Positions 24,895 through 35,412 of a stretch of DNA of 64,000 bases are shown here, piece after piece. The translations under genes were made by a program, and so were the position numbers. Positions within the stretch are counted from its first letter, which is position 1, and each line of letters begins with the position of its first letter. The DNA is from Tetrapyrgos nigripes (Eukaryota > Basidiomycota > Agaricomycetes > Agaricales > Campanellaceae), in the NCBI GenBank assembly GCA_013368315.1, contig JAACJM010000191.1, positions 1-64,000 on the forward strand, read 5' to 3'. Under the pieces are notes generated by a model. The model did no database searches, had not been told where the DNA came from, and saw only the letters and a list, made by a program, of their open reading frames with translations.

Positions 24895-26825
24895 TCAAAA
24901 TTCTCCCGAGCAAACACCTTCAACCCAAGCAGTATCACTCCTCACAGTTGTCAAATTCTCCAATCCATCCTCTGTGATCAATACAACATCCTCAATCCGC
25001 ACTCCTCCGACGCTTTCGTACCGCTTGAGCACATCCTGGTTGATGTGTTTCGAGTCCCTGATGGGAGCGACCAAGTGTGGGGAGAAGTAGATTCCTGGTT
25101 CGACGGTCTAATAATGACAAGATAGTCAGCCTTCATTTAAGCCAAAACAAATTTAGAAAAGCATTAAAAAATACTAACCACAACCATATTCTTCTCAAGC
25201 GGTATCCTCAGCCTCAGATACCTGTAGAAACTTTCATGTCCCAACATTACACCTTTAATCGTATCATTGACTGTAGGCTTGCTGGCGCTGGGCACATCAT
25301 GCACATCCATTCCAAGTGAATGACCTAGCCCATGCGGGAAGAAAGCAGAGGAGATTCCTGTAGCTAGAATCTTCTCTTCACCGTGTTCTGAATCTTGGTC
25401 ATCGCTTGGAGATTTGAAGATACCGAGACGCTGGAAACCTTTGACAAGAGTGCGATGACAGAGTAGCTGGAAGGCGTCCCAGTGGACACCTGGACGGATC
25501 ATATCCATGGATAGCTACAAAAAGGACAAGATAGTCGTCAGAGAAACACTATCACATTAATGAGGTAGTGTTGTTGTAACACGTATACGTACCTTCTGCA
25601 TCTCCAAAACCAGTTCATAGATTGCCCTTGCTTCGGGTGTGAACTTTCCTCCATTCCCAACCGGCATAGTACGAGTAATATCAGAGGCGTAGCAATTCCA
25701 TTCACATCCCGCATCGATGAGAAGGACTTGAGGGTTCAATTGTCTCTTCCCGCCATGAGCAAACTCCATCCTGTTTTGATGGTCGTGTGGGTTGACGGGA
25801 CCCCATGCAAATTCGCGATCGTTGCAGCAGTAGTGTAAAGTCGAGGCACGGTTGGCTGCTGCGACGATGGGAAGGTATGCTTGGTGGACCGCGCTGCAGA
25901 AAAACTGGTGAGGAGCAACGTCAGGTGATGAAAAAATAACCCACCCTTCTCTCCGACAAGACGCAACAAAGATGGCCTCAGCCTCAGCTTCCCGCTCAAT
26001 CAACCATTCACCAGGTAGCAACGGCCTATCAACACCGGCACCAGTTCCAGGTTGAATACCTCCTTTCACTGCTAGACCGAGTACACGCATCACAGTCTCA
26101 TGCGCACGCGAGCTGATCTGGTTTGCCTTCCTAATTAAAGCGATCTCATCCTCATCCTTGATCAACCGGGCACGGTGGAGCGCAGGAAGGAGGTAGAGGT
26201 CTGTGATACCGACTTTCTCTTTGTTGTCGGGTGAAAGAATCAGTTGGACATGATCTTCCGAGATCCGGGGGAAGAGGGGCGAGTTTCGAGGGAGAGTATG
26301 GAATAGAGCATCTGGAAAGGCTTTGATGAGGGTTTGGATGGCAGCAGGAAGAGCAGCGGAATGGTCGATGTGAGTTACATCGTGGGTTTGTTTCGCTGCT
26401 TCCAGCGTTGGAGGAGGCACACTCCACAGCAAGTCATCGTGGCTGATCTCTGGTATGAACAACTCCATTGAAGGTTTCTGGGAGAAAGACGTTCCTTCTT
26501 GATACGCAAAGAGAAGATACGACGATGGGACTGTGCATCCTGATAAATAGTAGAAATTGCTTTCTTGACGGAATGCAATTTCTCTGTCTGTATCGTTTCT
26601 GAAAGGTGTGACTTCACCAGAAAGTAGGAGGATTTGGGGCTATCAAAGCACATGAAAAGCCCGTCCACAAAGAGCAGATTCAGACATACCTTTGTCTTTT
26701 CACTTTGAGGCAAGATATTCACGAGTTGCTTGAAAGTCGCAAGAGCATGTTTGCTTGCTGTGAGGGCAGTTCAGAATAAAATTCCACCTAGAGATATATA
26801 AAGCTGATTGACCAGGATAGACCAT
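24895..26825 (-). CDS. Xaa-Pro aminopeptidase/dipeptidase (M24B family)
   Basis: A metallopeptidase of the pita-bread fold that cleaves Xaa-Pro bonds. A tiny first exon MVYP (ATG 26825) splices to [20 protein letters not shown]. Next are the creatinase-like N-domain ([40 protein letters not shown]) and the catalytic domain. Metal ligands are visible in order: Asp in [20 protein letters not shown] (two), His in [20 protein letters not shown], Glu in [10 protein letters not shown], and Glu in [20 protein letters not shown]. It ends SGEF at 24895. The complete ligand set supports an active enzyme. It shares a 121-bp divergent promoter with RRP42. Confidence 0.92.
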
Positions 26826-26946
26826 AGTATTTGAAGCCGAAATGAAGACGCAGTGGTAGTTGAGATCTGAGAGCTAAACCAGAGCTAAACAAATACATTC
26901 ACCTCGCTTCTTCACCTCCACCTCCTCCACCGCTTCAACGTCATTT
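26826..26946. promoter_or_regulatory. Compact bidirectional promoter, M24B peptidase / RRP42
   Basis: Only 121 bp separates the two start codons, so both promoters and 5' UTRs must fit here. The RRP42 side is pyrimidine-rich (TTCACCTCCACCTCCTCC), typical of housekeeping genes in these fungi. Confidence 0.6.
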
Positions 26947-28142
26947 ATGGCGTCAACCTCAATATCAAAAGCTGAGAAGTCCTATATCCAAGCAGGCTTA
27001 CTAGCATCACCTTCTCGTCGGACAGACGGTCGAGGACTGTCCGATTTTCGTCCGATATCTCTCGAAACCGGAGTCGCGCCTCTCGCAAACGGCAGTGCGC
27101 GTCTAAGCATAGGACACAACCCTCACGATGGCAGCAGCGGGACTGAAGTACTCGCAGCTGCCAAGCTTGAAGTAGAAAACAGTACAGATAGTGGACGAAT
27201 CGCTTGTAGCGTATCTTGGTGCGTACTCGAAAACTCCGTAAGAATTTTTAGGTTTTCATTGAACGATGAAAAAGATAGTTCTCCTTCTGCTTATCCTAAT
27301 CTCTCTACGGGAGCTCTGGATGACTTTCAACATGATCTTACAACCGTGTTAAATCAGACACTTTCCGACCGTTCTTTACATCCTTCAAATTTGGTCATCC
27401 TACCGGGAAAGAAGTCGTGGCTACTCAATCTCGATATTGTTGTGTTGGCAGACTCGGGAAACATCTATGACGCGTTATTCATGGCTGCCCGTGCTGCGTT
27501 ATGGGATACTAAAGTTCCTAGGACGCGGAGTGTCGAGTACAAGGCCAAGAAAAACGAGTCTGTCTCAAAAAGCACTGTTGGCGGCTCGGGGGATATGGAT
27601 ATGGATCAGGACACGGCTAGTGGTCTCGATACACGGCAAATCATCAGCAATGCGATTGATTTTGAGTTACCTGATTACTGGGACGAGGGTGAGGTTTTAG
27701 ATGGGAGGGATCGTTGGCCGCTTTGTGTAACTCTGAATTTAGTGTGTGCTATCTGCTGCTTCATCACCTTACTTCGCTTACTCTTCTGATATCTAGGTTC
27801 CTCCGGTACATTACCTGGACGCGTTACCGCTGGAAGAAGCCTCTACGCCCGTTCGCTTACTCCTGGTCTTCTCTTTTCCTTCAGCGTCCTCTCCTACTGT
27901 ACAGGCTATGAGGATGTTAGGTTCCGGAGAGCTCAGTGTAGCAGAAATCAAGACATTGGTGACGGTATGTGTCCAGATGATTCACTTCATTCCGAAAGGA
28001 CCGCAACTGACTTTAATCATCATCATCTTAACAGGAAGGTGAAAAATACGCAAAAGAGATGATGACAGCTCTCACCTTTAAGCTGAAGGAGGAAGATGTA
28101 AGATGGGGCCAGAAGGCTAGAGAAAAATTCGCGAGACGATAG
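26947..28142 (+). CDS. RRP42: Exosome complex RNase PH-like subunit RRP42
   Basis: A core ring subunit of the RNA exosome (3'-5' RNA processing and decay, nucleus and cytoplasm); the eukaryotic ring is catalytically inert. Three exons: 26947-27741, 27797-27964, 28035-28142, giving 356 residues. The N-terminus SYIQAGLLASPSRRTDGRGL and FRPISLETGVAPLANGSARL is the hallmark RNase PH opening. It is followed by GTEVLAAAKLEVE, LVILPGKKSWLLNLDIVVL, SGNIYDALFMAARAALWDTK and VPRTRSVEY. The C-terminal part MRMLGSGELSVAEIKTLVTE and EKYAKEMMTALTFKLKEED matches the Rrp42 ending. Exon phases are all consistent. Confidence 0.93.
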
Positions 28143-30634
28143 GGCAGCCATTTTCATGTAACCTGTCAAAGAAAAAGATGACTTCTCTGGCCAAACAGTC
28201 TTCAGGTCTGATAGCGAAGAATACAAGTGTTGGGGCTACTCGTTGAGGGCTGTAATGCCTTGCCTTTTTTTCCCGGGAGCTTGTGCAGAATGATACCACT
28301 GTCGAGACCTACTAATCTTTTTTAAGAATATCACAGCCATGATGGGGATACGGAGAATGGAAGACGTCCTAATTGCACAACAACATGCATCCAATTCAGA
28401 GTATTCCTCGTCGACGATTTGTACTTTCTTGGTCTAGAAGTTCCCTGGTGATGTTCACCATCAGCGCAATATCAAGCGAGAACTCCGCAAGCGTTGATCG
28501 GCCAGACGAACAGAACACAATAGAGTTTGAATTGGAGTTGGAGACCTTTGGGTGTGCGGGTGCTCCCCTTCACTTCCCCACTATTGGCTCATCATGGGTT
28601 TTCCTACTCAGCGCATTTCACACTGCCATACGACGGATTGATTCATGATTATCGATATCCTCGTGTCTTCTTTGGCGCCCCTTCATCGATGAGGCGGAGT
28701 GTCCGGTCGAAAGTTTTGAATGGTCGCAGTAGCTTGGGTTTTCAGACGAGCAGCAAGATTTTTGGACGCTGAATTTTCGCAATTCTTCACCATGTATTCC
28801 ATGGCTTATATTGGAGGGGACGGATAAACGCCAACGTTATAAAAGCTAAACGGACTCGAAACGAGCTGGAGATCGAAGTTGTTCGGCCAGGTACTGATTA
28901 GGGCGAACTGCGATAGCCCGCTGCCTACAACATGTTACACATTTCTCTTCTTCTCATGATAGAACAGCTTTTGTATTGTTTGACCTCTCCTGACGGCCCG
29001 TTTGCAGTGAGAACAAGGACCAAGGAAACTCCAAGGTCGCCCACAAAGGATGTAGATGCCGAAAAATGTCCATAAAAACCCTATGGAGTGGGTTGGTTTT
29101 CTTCAGAGCTTGTTCTCTTACCTCCACCTCGCTGGACTCTGTACGCTGCTCTAAGGCATGAACGGGCAGCTAAGAACGTTGTAGAACTTGTGGTTTATCA
29201 GCAGTGCATCTTGTGTAGGTGTAGAGTTGATTGCAAGCGTCGAGGCTAATCTCTGTATGCCTGGCATACACACACATCGCTGTATATACAGTGTTCACCT
29301 ACGTCATTCAGCTCATTGCTGGTACGTCGTCTTGTGTTCTGGTCACTTTTAACCTAACTAACCCTATGGATAGATTTGTTGCATCGCACATCCATTCCTG
29401 TATACTCCAAAATACCCACAGTGCATCCTTTGTAGGTCACAAACTACATCGCTGGACACTGCGCCAAGTAGTTGATTTGAGATCTTACGAGGCTTCAATG
29501 ATGCACGAACGGGCATTGTCGCTTTGTAGAAATTGTGATCTATTCGTAGGGCACCTTGTGTAGGTGTAGAAGTGATTTGCAGCTTACGTGGATGTGGATG
29601 AGCTACTATGTCGACTCCAGAGATGGATAGCTATAGTCCTCAACAGTCCTCGGTTGGAAATACGAGTGTCCCAAATATTACTTCACCCTACGGTCTAGTC
29701 ACACCCACTATCTCATGCCTTAACTACCCTACTAGTTCTAATAACATACCCATTCCATGCACATTGCTTGTCAGACTGTTGTCAGGATTTCACCTTGCAT
29801 TCCGTATCGATATCTTCGTCTCTTTTACATGTCTCTTTTTTCGTCCCAAAATGGCTGTTACCTTGATATCCATCTTCCAATATTGATAGCCAAAGCCTGC
29901 CAGTTTTTGGGCAGGTCCTCGGGAACAGAAAATTGACGGGGAAGGAGCCTCTTACCCTAACCCTAACGATTAACCATTCGGTGACGCTCTCCGACTCTAC
30001 TTATATGCACTTACAGCTGGTTCTCTACGCTGCCAGTGCTTCAGAGCTTAGTTCTTTTAGCAGCACGCGTACGCTTTCATCTCAACTCAAGTCTCTACAT
30101 ATTGTTTTTCCATTTACCTTCGACAACTGGAATTGCTTTTGGGATAGACTTGGATAGACCGTCTAATTGCGGGTGCGTGAATACTCAGCTATGTGTGCTA
30201 TCCAGACCATTGATGATACTTTTAGCAATCACTCAATGCTGGAGGAGACTAGGCTTAGTACCAGAGCTCCTTCCCCTGTGGCTCGGAACGTACTACGTCA
30301 TTATTGCAAGACGCCGGTGTCAAAACTTCTCAATCAGTTGTACTGTCAACTCAAACATGTCCAACATCTTCCTTTCCTTGATGCCGCTCCTCAAAATTTT
30401 GCCGGTATGTCGCAGAAATGATGCTGAAAGACCCTTCGGATTTCAACTCACTCGTCTCACAAACAGACTGGACTAACCTGGCAGCAGAAAGCTAGTAGGC
30501 TAGGTACCCTCCAAGTACACATGGTTCACTGCACCAGACGTTTAGTAAGCCGTCTTGACAGGTATGCGTCGTTGGCTCTAAGCCGACTTTAAGCGCTTAT
30601 CCATGTGATCCTCCTAGTTGACTTCCAACCCACA
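28143..30634. other. Gene-poor 2.5-kb stretch
   Basis: No frame here has a recognisable domain or exon chain. A diverged direct repeat of about 85 bp is present at 29151-29240 and 29500-29582 (GAACGGGCA ... TTGTGTAGGTGTAGA shared). Two CCCTAA units near 29955 are too few to be telomeric. Confidence 0.4.
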
Positions 30635-32640
30635 ATGCTCTCCTGGCTGGTTGTCGGGCTACTTGTCCATGTCCCTCTCCTCTGGATCGCTTTCGATTTC
30701 TACATGACCTCGGTTGTCTTAGATGGGATGCAGCACTTTAGTTTCGCGTCTTCTCACACTCCGGCAAAACGACTTGTCCTCATCGTAGTCGACGACCTTG
30801 GCCCCGACTTCCTTTTCAATCCGAAAAGCTTTCCTGATCGACCTCGACCGCAAGATGATGAACACAGTGATATCATTGCACCATAACCTGCGCTCGGTTA
30901 TCCAGTTTCGAGGAGCCTTTGGTGTTTCACGCACTGTAGCTCCCAATGAAGGATTAGGATTAGCAACAATCATAACTGGAACTGCTGTCCCCTTTGTGAG
31001 GAAGGGATGGGTTGATGAGCCTGTCGACTCGCTTCTTGGGCGTGCCCATCGAACGTACGCCTTTGGAACTTCAACTATTCTGTCGATGTTTGCAGGGAGC
31101 ACTCCTGAGGGAAAGGTGAAGGAATGGCGTCGTTGGAAGACGGAAGACTTCGCTGAAGGTGAGTAGAGGTCTAATCGTGTCTGACGTAGGGGCTGACAAG
31201 AATCCAGGTATTGATGCAAGTGTTCTGGACTGGGCAGCTTTTGAGGAGATGAAAATGCTTTTTACAAATGCAACCTCAGATCCGAAGCTTAACGCTGAAC
31301 TTACCGAAGACAAGACCTTGATTCTTTTGACCTTGCGAGGATTGAATACCACGGCTGCTTTGGACGAGGCCACGGTCACGAAGAATATCATGGTCATGGA
31401 CAAGATAGTTCAGTGAGTAGAGGAGCTTTCCTCTTACCTGCCCCATCTTAACTGTTTTCTCAAAGGGAGACAGAGTCACTTGTACGCAATTTTTACAATG
31501 AGAAGGAAGGAGAGGAGGAGACGACCTACATTTTTACTGCCAGTTGTGGGACGAGTCCAAAAAATTATTGGGATGGTCGTGAGTCTCTTCTTCCTTTCAG
31601 CGACCTGTGTGGACTGAACATTTCCTCCAGGTAAAGATGACACAAGAACACCCCTCGTTATGTGGGGAAAGGGAGTGAGAGGACCTCAGAGCGCGATTGC
31701 GGACGACATACACTCCTCTCAGTGGGGCTTAGAAGGGCTGCTAAGGTATGTCGTCTCATTCACCTAGAAATATGTCACTTCATATGTCACTTCATTGGGT
31801 TTTCACAGAAGAGACATTCTCCAAAGTGATCTCTCGCCCCTTATTGCGACTCTTCTCGGAACTGAGTGGCCTGCTCACTCAATTGGGACCCTTCCTGGAA
31901 TCGTGCACCACTCAAACTCGTATCAAGAGCCAGACAAACTTGAGAACGTAGAAAATGGTTTTGTTCTGTTTGATGAAGAAGATATAGCTCGGGCAGCGGA
32001 GGTAAATGCGAAAGTAATGCTAGAACAGCTCAGGGTCCAGGAGGGTGAGCTTTTACTGCCCATAGATGAGTGATGAAACTTACCTTTTCCAATCTTACAG
32101 CTATCAGTCGCTTTCGCAAGGCATTTGCATTGATGTCATTTTCTCCTGTAACTCTGCCAATGTTTACATCGTATCTTACCGACGTCAATACTCTCATCCG
32201 ACAACGACATTTCACCCAAGCTCGAAAGAAAGCTTCTGTGCTCATTCAGCTTGTGTCAGAGAGTATTCGGCACGTCGAAACCTTCAACGAAACTGTCTCA
32301 CAAGTTGAGGCAAATCTGTTGCATGTAGGATGGACAATATACTGCGCATTGGCTCTGGCATTTTGGACCGCTCTCTCACCATCAGTTAGGTCGTCCCCCA
32401 GACCCGGCCTTTAAACATTGTCCAGCGACTAATAAATAGAAGCATGAAGACAAAGCTCACAGAGAAGGCAGCAAGATGGGCCTTAGCTTCTGCCATATTC
32501 GCAGCAATCAGTTTGATGGTATGGTTACAGCAAGCCTCGTGGAAATACGTCGCATCTGTCACCTGGCCTTTTTGTTTTTGGGTGGAAGTTGCAGAAGTCT
32601 CTGTAACTTGTCTGCTCTCGTCTGGATTACGGGCTCAAGG
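30635..32640 (+). pseudogene. MCD4-like GPI ethanolamine-phosphate transferase 1, catalytically dead
   Basis: Homologue of Mcd4, which adds phosphoethanolamine to the first mannose of GPI anchors in the ER. The order of Mcd4 segments is kept: signal anchor MLSWLVVGLLVHVPLLWIAF, MTSVVLDGMQHFSF, AKRLVLIVVDDLGPDFLFN, RSVIQFRGAFGVSRTVAPNE, GWVDEPVDSLLGRAHRTYAF, LDWAAFEEMKMLFTNATSDP, RTPLVMWGKGVRGPQSAIAD, LLGTEWPAHSIGTLPGI, and a first C-terminal membrane helix, with plausible introns. The alkaline-phosphatase-fold residues are gone: the nucleophile PTESRPGH region reads APNEGLGLA, the DTxGHSYRPHS ligands read GLNTTAALDEATV, and TADHGMS reads TASCGTS. One extra base near 30885 breaks the frame before RSVIQF. 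The frame continues into the coiled-coil segment downstream. Confidence 0.8.
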
Positions 32641-34403
32641 ATCAATCGAAACGCTAGGCATGATTGAAGATGTGCTACAGCCAGCCACAAAACAACGGAA
32701 AGATGACGAATTTCGAGAACAGTTGCATCATGTCATCAACTGGATCAGTGGACAGGTAGCGCTTATAGAAGAGAGGAAAGTTCGGGAAGAGAGATGGGAA
32801 CAGAATCTGGAGTATCTACGAGAGAGCATCTACCCGGTGGAGGGAGGAGACATGATTCACGCGATTCACGAAAAGTTGGATTCAAGACAAAGGATTCAAG
32901 ACGAGATTTCGAAGGAAAAATCTCAAAAAAGGACTGAGAAGGCTGCCTACGCAATGCAGACGAGAGAAACGGTGGGGGAGCTGTACAAATCGTTCCAAGA
33001 ATTTCTGGAGAGGTGGGAGGATGACGTTAGGAGGTACCGCGACAAAGGTAAAGGCCGAGAAGAAGCTGACGGAGGTCAGTGGTTTTCTTTTTCCCGAGTG
33101 AGCTTGGCTCAATTTCGAGAATAGGTGCTATTGTTAATGAACTCACCAGACAAAATCAAGAACTGCGTGAATTACTCCAATCGGTTTCTGACGGTGAGTG
33201 TCATGTGAGCGCTACAATATGGCTACTAGTGGTCATCACTGGTCCTAATCCCGTCCCAGCTTGGCGTGAAGATTGCGAACGTCGTCACATCGACACTATC
33301 AACGCTGTCCGAGAAACTGCCCACGAACAAGTTCCCTTCAACATCCAAGGGTATCTCGACGAGTTCTCCAAAGCTCTTGCATCTGAAGTTCGCATGCTCC
33401 TTGGCGAAGTCGGTAAACTACGTGAAGAACGTCATGGTTTGCTTCACGAGATCGGTTACCTCTTCTGCGTTAGATCCAAGTACAGACCCGGAGGAGAATT
33501 CGAGCCTGATTGGAAACCTACACCGGGTATGCCTGGAGGACCACCAGCAGAGGGACCTTCTACTCCTGAAATTCTTCAAGCATTTCCTGGATGGAGACAT
33601 GTCACTCAAAGGACGAAGAAAAAGAAGAAAGAGGCTGCACCACAACCTCCCCGTCCTGGTGAACCTATGCATGGAGTTCCTTTACCGCCCGGTATGGACC
33701 CTAGAAGACAAGTACAAAGCTGGGCTACATGGCAACGTGAGTAGCATTTCTTTCAGTTTCTTCGGGAAATGTGTCTGACGTTTTGGTCTTTTACTTTAGC
33801 CGATCCTGGTCTGCGACCCACTCCTTCATCCGTTGAACGATTCTTCTCGTTCCGGACAGAGGTAGTCCTGGTCTGTTTGGTCCGAGAACACCCCATGGGC
33901 TGGTACACACTCCTCCAGCTGTTGAACCGAATCCTCTCGTTCCGGACACAGAAAAACAGGAATGGATGCCTTCGTCCTTCCCGCGGAAAGAAGACCCCAA
34001 GTCGGAGAAGCCCACAGTTCCACTACCCCAATCGTCAGAGCCAAAACTTGCAAAATCTGGATGGGTACATGTTTCTCGCAGACGAAACAGGACCAAGAAA
34101 TCGTCACTACCACCGCACCCGCCCCCACCACCACCACCAGGTACACTGGATGCGAAGAGACTGCAGAAGGAAACGGGTGTGGATCCAATTGCAAGGAGTC
34201 AGGGGGCAAGCTGGGCAGCGTGGCAGCGTAAGCTGTAATAACACTATGTCCTGGTTTTCTTAATTAATCGTCTGTCAGCTGATCCTGGGCTACAACCAAG
34301 TGTCGACCCAACGATCCTCGTCCCTGCTGGTTTGTTCGGCCCCCGTTCACCAGAACTAGCCCCAAACCCAAAGCCGTCAGGTTCTCGTGATTGGAGGCGC
34401 TGA
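32641..34403 (+). CDS. Coiled-coil / proline-rich C-terminal segment fused to the MCD4-like part
   Basis: Continues, without stop or intron, the frame that carries the last MCD4-like helix (32444-33075). It encodes long charged helices (EFREQLHHVINWISGQVALI, VREERWEQNLEYLRESIYPV, IVNELTRQNQELRELLQSVS) and YLDEFSKALASEVRMLLGEV plus GKLREERHGLLHEIGYL. It then gives GGEFEPDWKPTPGMPGG and a Pro-rich tail. As I recall, this segment matches a coiled-coil protein common in agaric genomes, function unknown. The tail holds two diverged copies of an ADPGL...LFGPR unit (about 33.80-33.90 and 34.28-34.36 kb). A small deletion near 33838 shifts the frame in the first copy, and poly-Pro follows at 34115-34140. 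The last exon ends at 34403. Confidence 0.65.
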
Positions 34404-35412
34404 AGGCGGAAGTCTGCGTTGACCTGACGAAGCCTGACGAGGGCTTGTTTGAACCAGCCACCGGTGCTTCATAGAGCTCAATATCAACGGCGCTTTTATA
34501 TCTGAGACTTTTGGCAACGCAACCGAGGGTTGATGCTCTCTAGACGTCAAATATAATCTTGCAGTCACGGATGAAGCAAGTTGTCAGTTTTCAGAGCATC
34601 CATGTTGGTAAACTACGGGTAATCCGCTCTCCGAAGAAGCTCAAGTCCAAAATTTGGACGTTGAGTACTTATGGGAAGGCGAATGCGAACAAGACATGCG
34701 CACTACCACCGGTCGCTGTCGTGAGACTAAGAACTCATGTACATAGTAGTCTGGTACTTATAGGGTGCCGGGCCCGCAAAAAAGTTATTATGTAATCCTT
34801 GTCGGCAAGTCAATGGCATGACATTTCAAGCTTACCTCACTTCGTTGTTTTACATATGCGTTGAGGTTGAGATAGTTTCAAAGATCTTGTATGCAAATTT
34901 TTACCAAGAGAAACGGACCAGAAGTGGTACTTACCGTTAGATACAGCCTAAAAGTTTGTCGCGGGAGTGGCTGTGCGCTCACGGAATTGGACTTGACACC
35001 TTATCTCGAGTTCTGCCTCGTTTCACGTCGCGATTTTTGGTATTCGGCCTTAGATACAATTAGGAGTACCATGTGTCAAATAAAATCTTCAGAGTTGTGA
35101 CAAGTAGTGACGAAAATACTTGGAAAATACTGGGAAAAGGTTCGTGTGAATATTTAGTGATTACCTAATAATTTTTCTATGGGCGCGTTATAGATAACTA
35201 CCAGACTACATACGCACGTCAGTCTGGTTTCACGAGACTATGTACATAGATACTGTCACTTAAGTACATCAGTACTTCTCAAACCATCTTTCTTTCGTTA
35301 CATTTAGCACCCAGTGCAGTTGTGTGAGTTACCGATAATCTATCAACGGCCATGAAGAGTTGGAAACTGATGTATCTAAGCAGATTCCCGTCACATTCCC
35401 CACTATCCGACA
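34404..35412. other. Intergenic, no gene recognised
   Basis: AT-rich sequence with only short frames. The HET gene promoter presumably lies in the last few hundred bases. Confidence 0.4.

Noticed and set aside
29953..29967. CCCTAACCCTAA, telomere-like
   Set aside because: Only about two units; no array and no chromosome end nearby.
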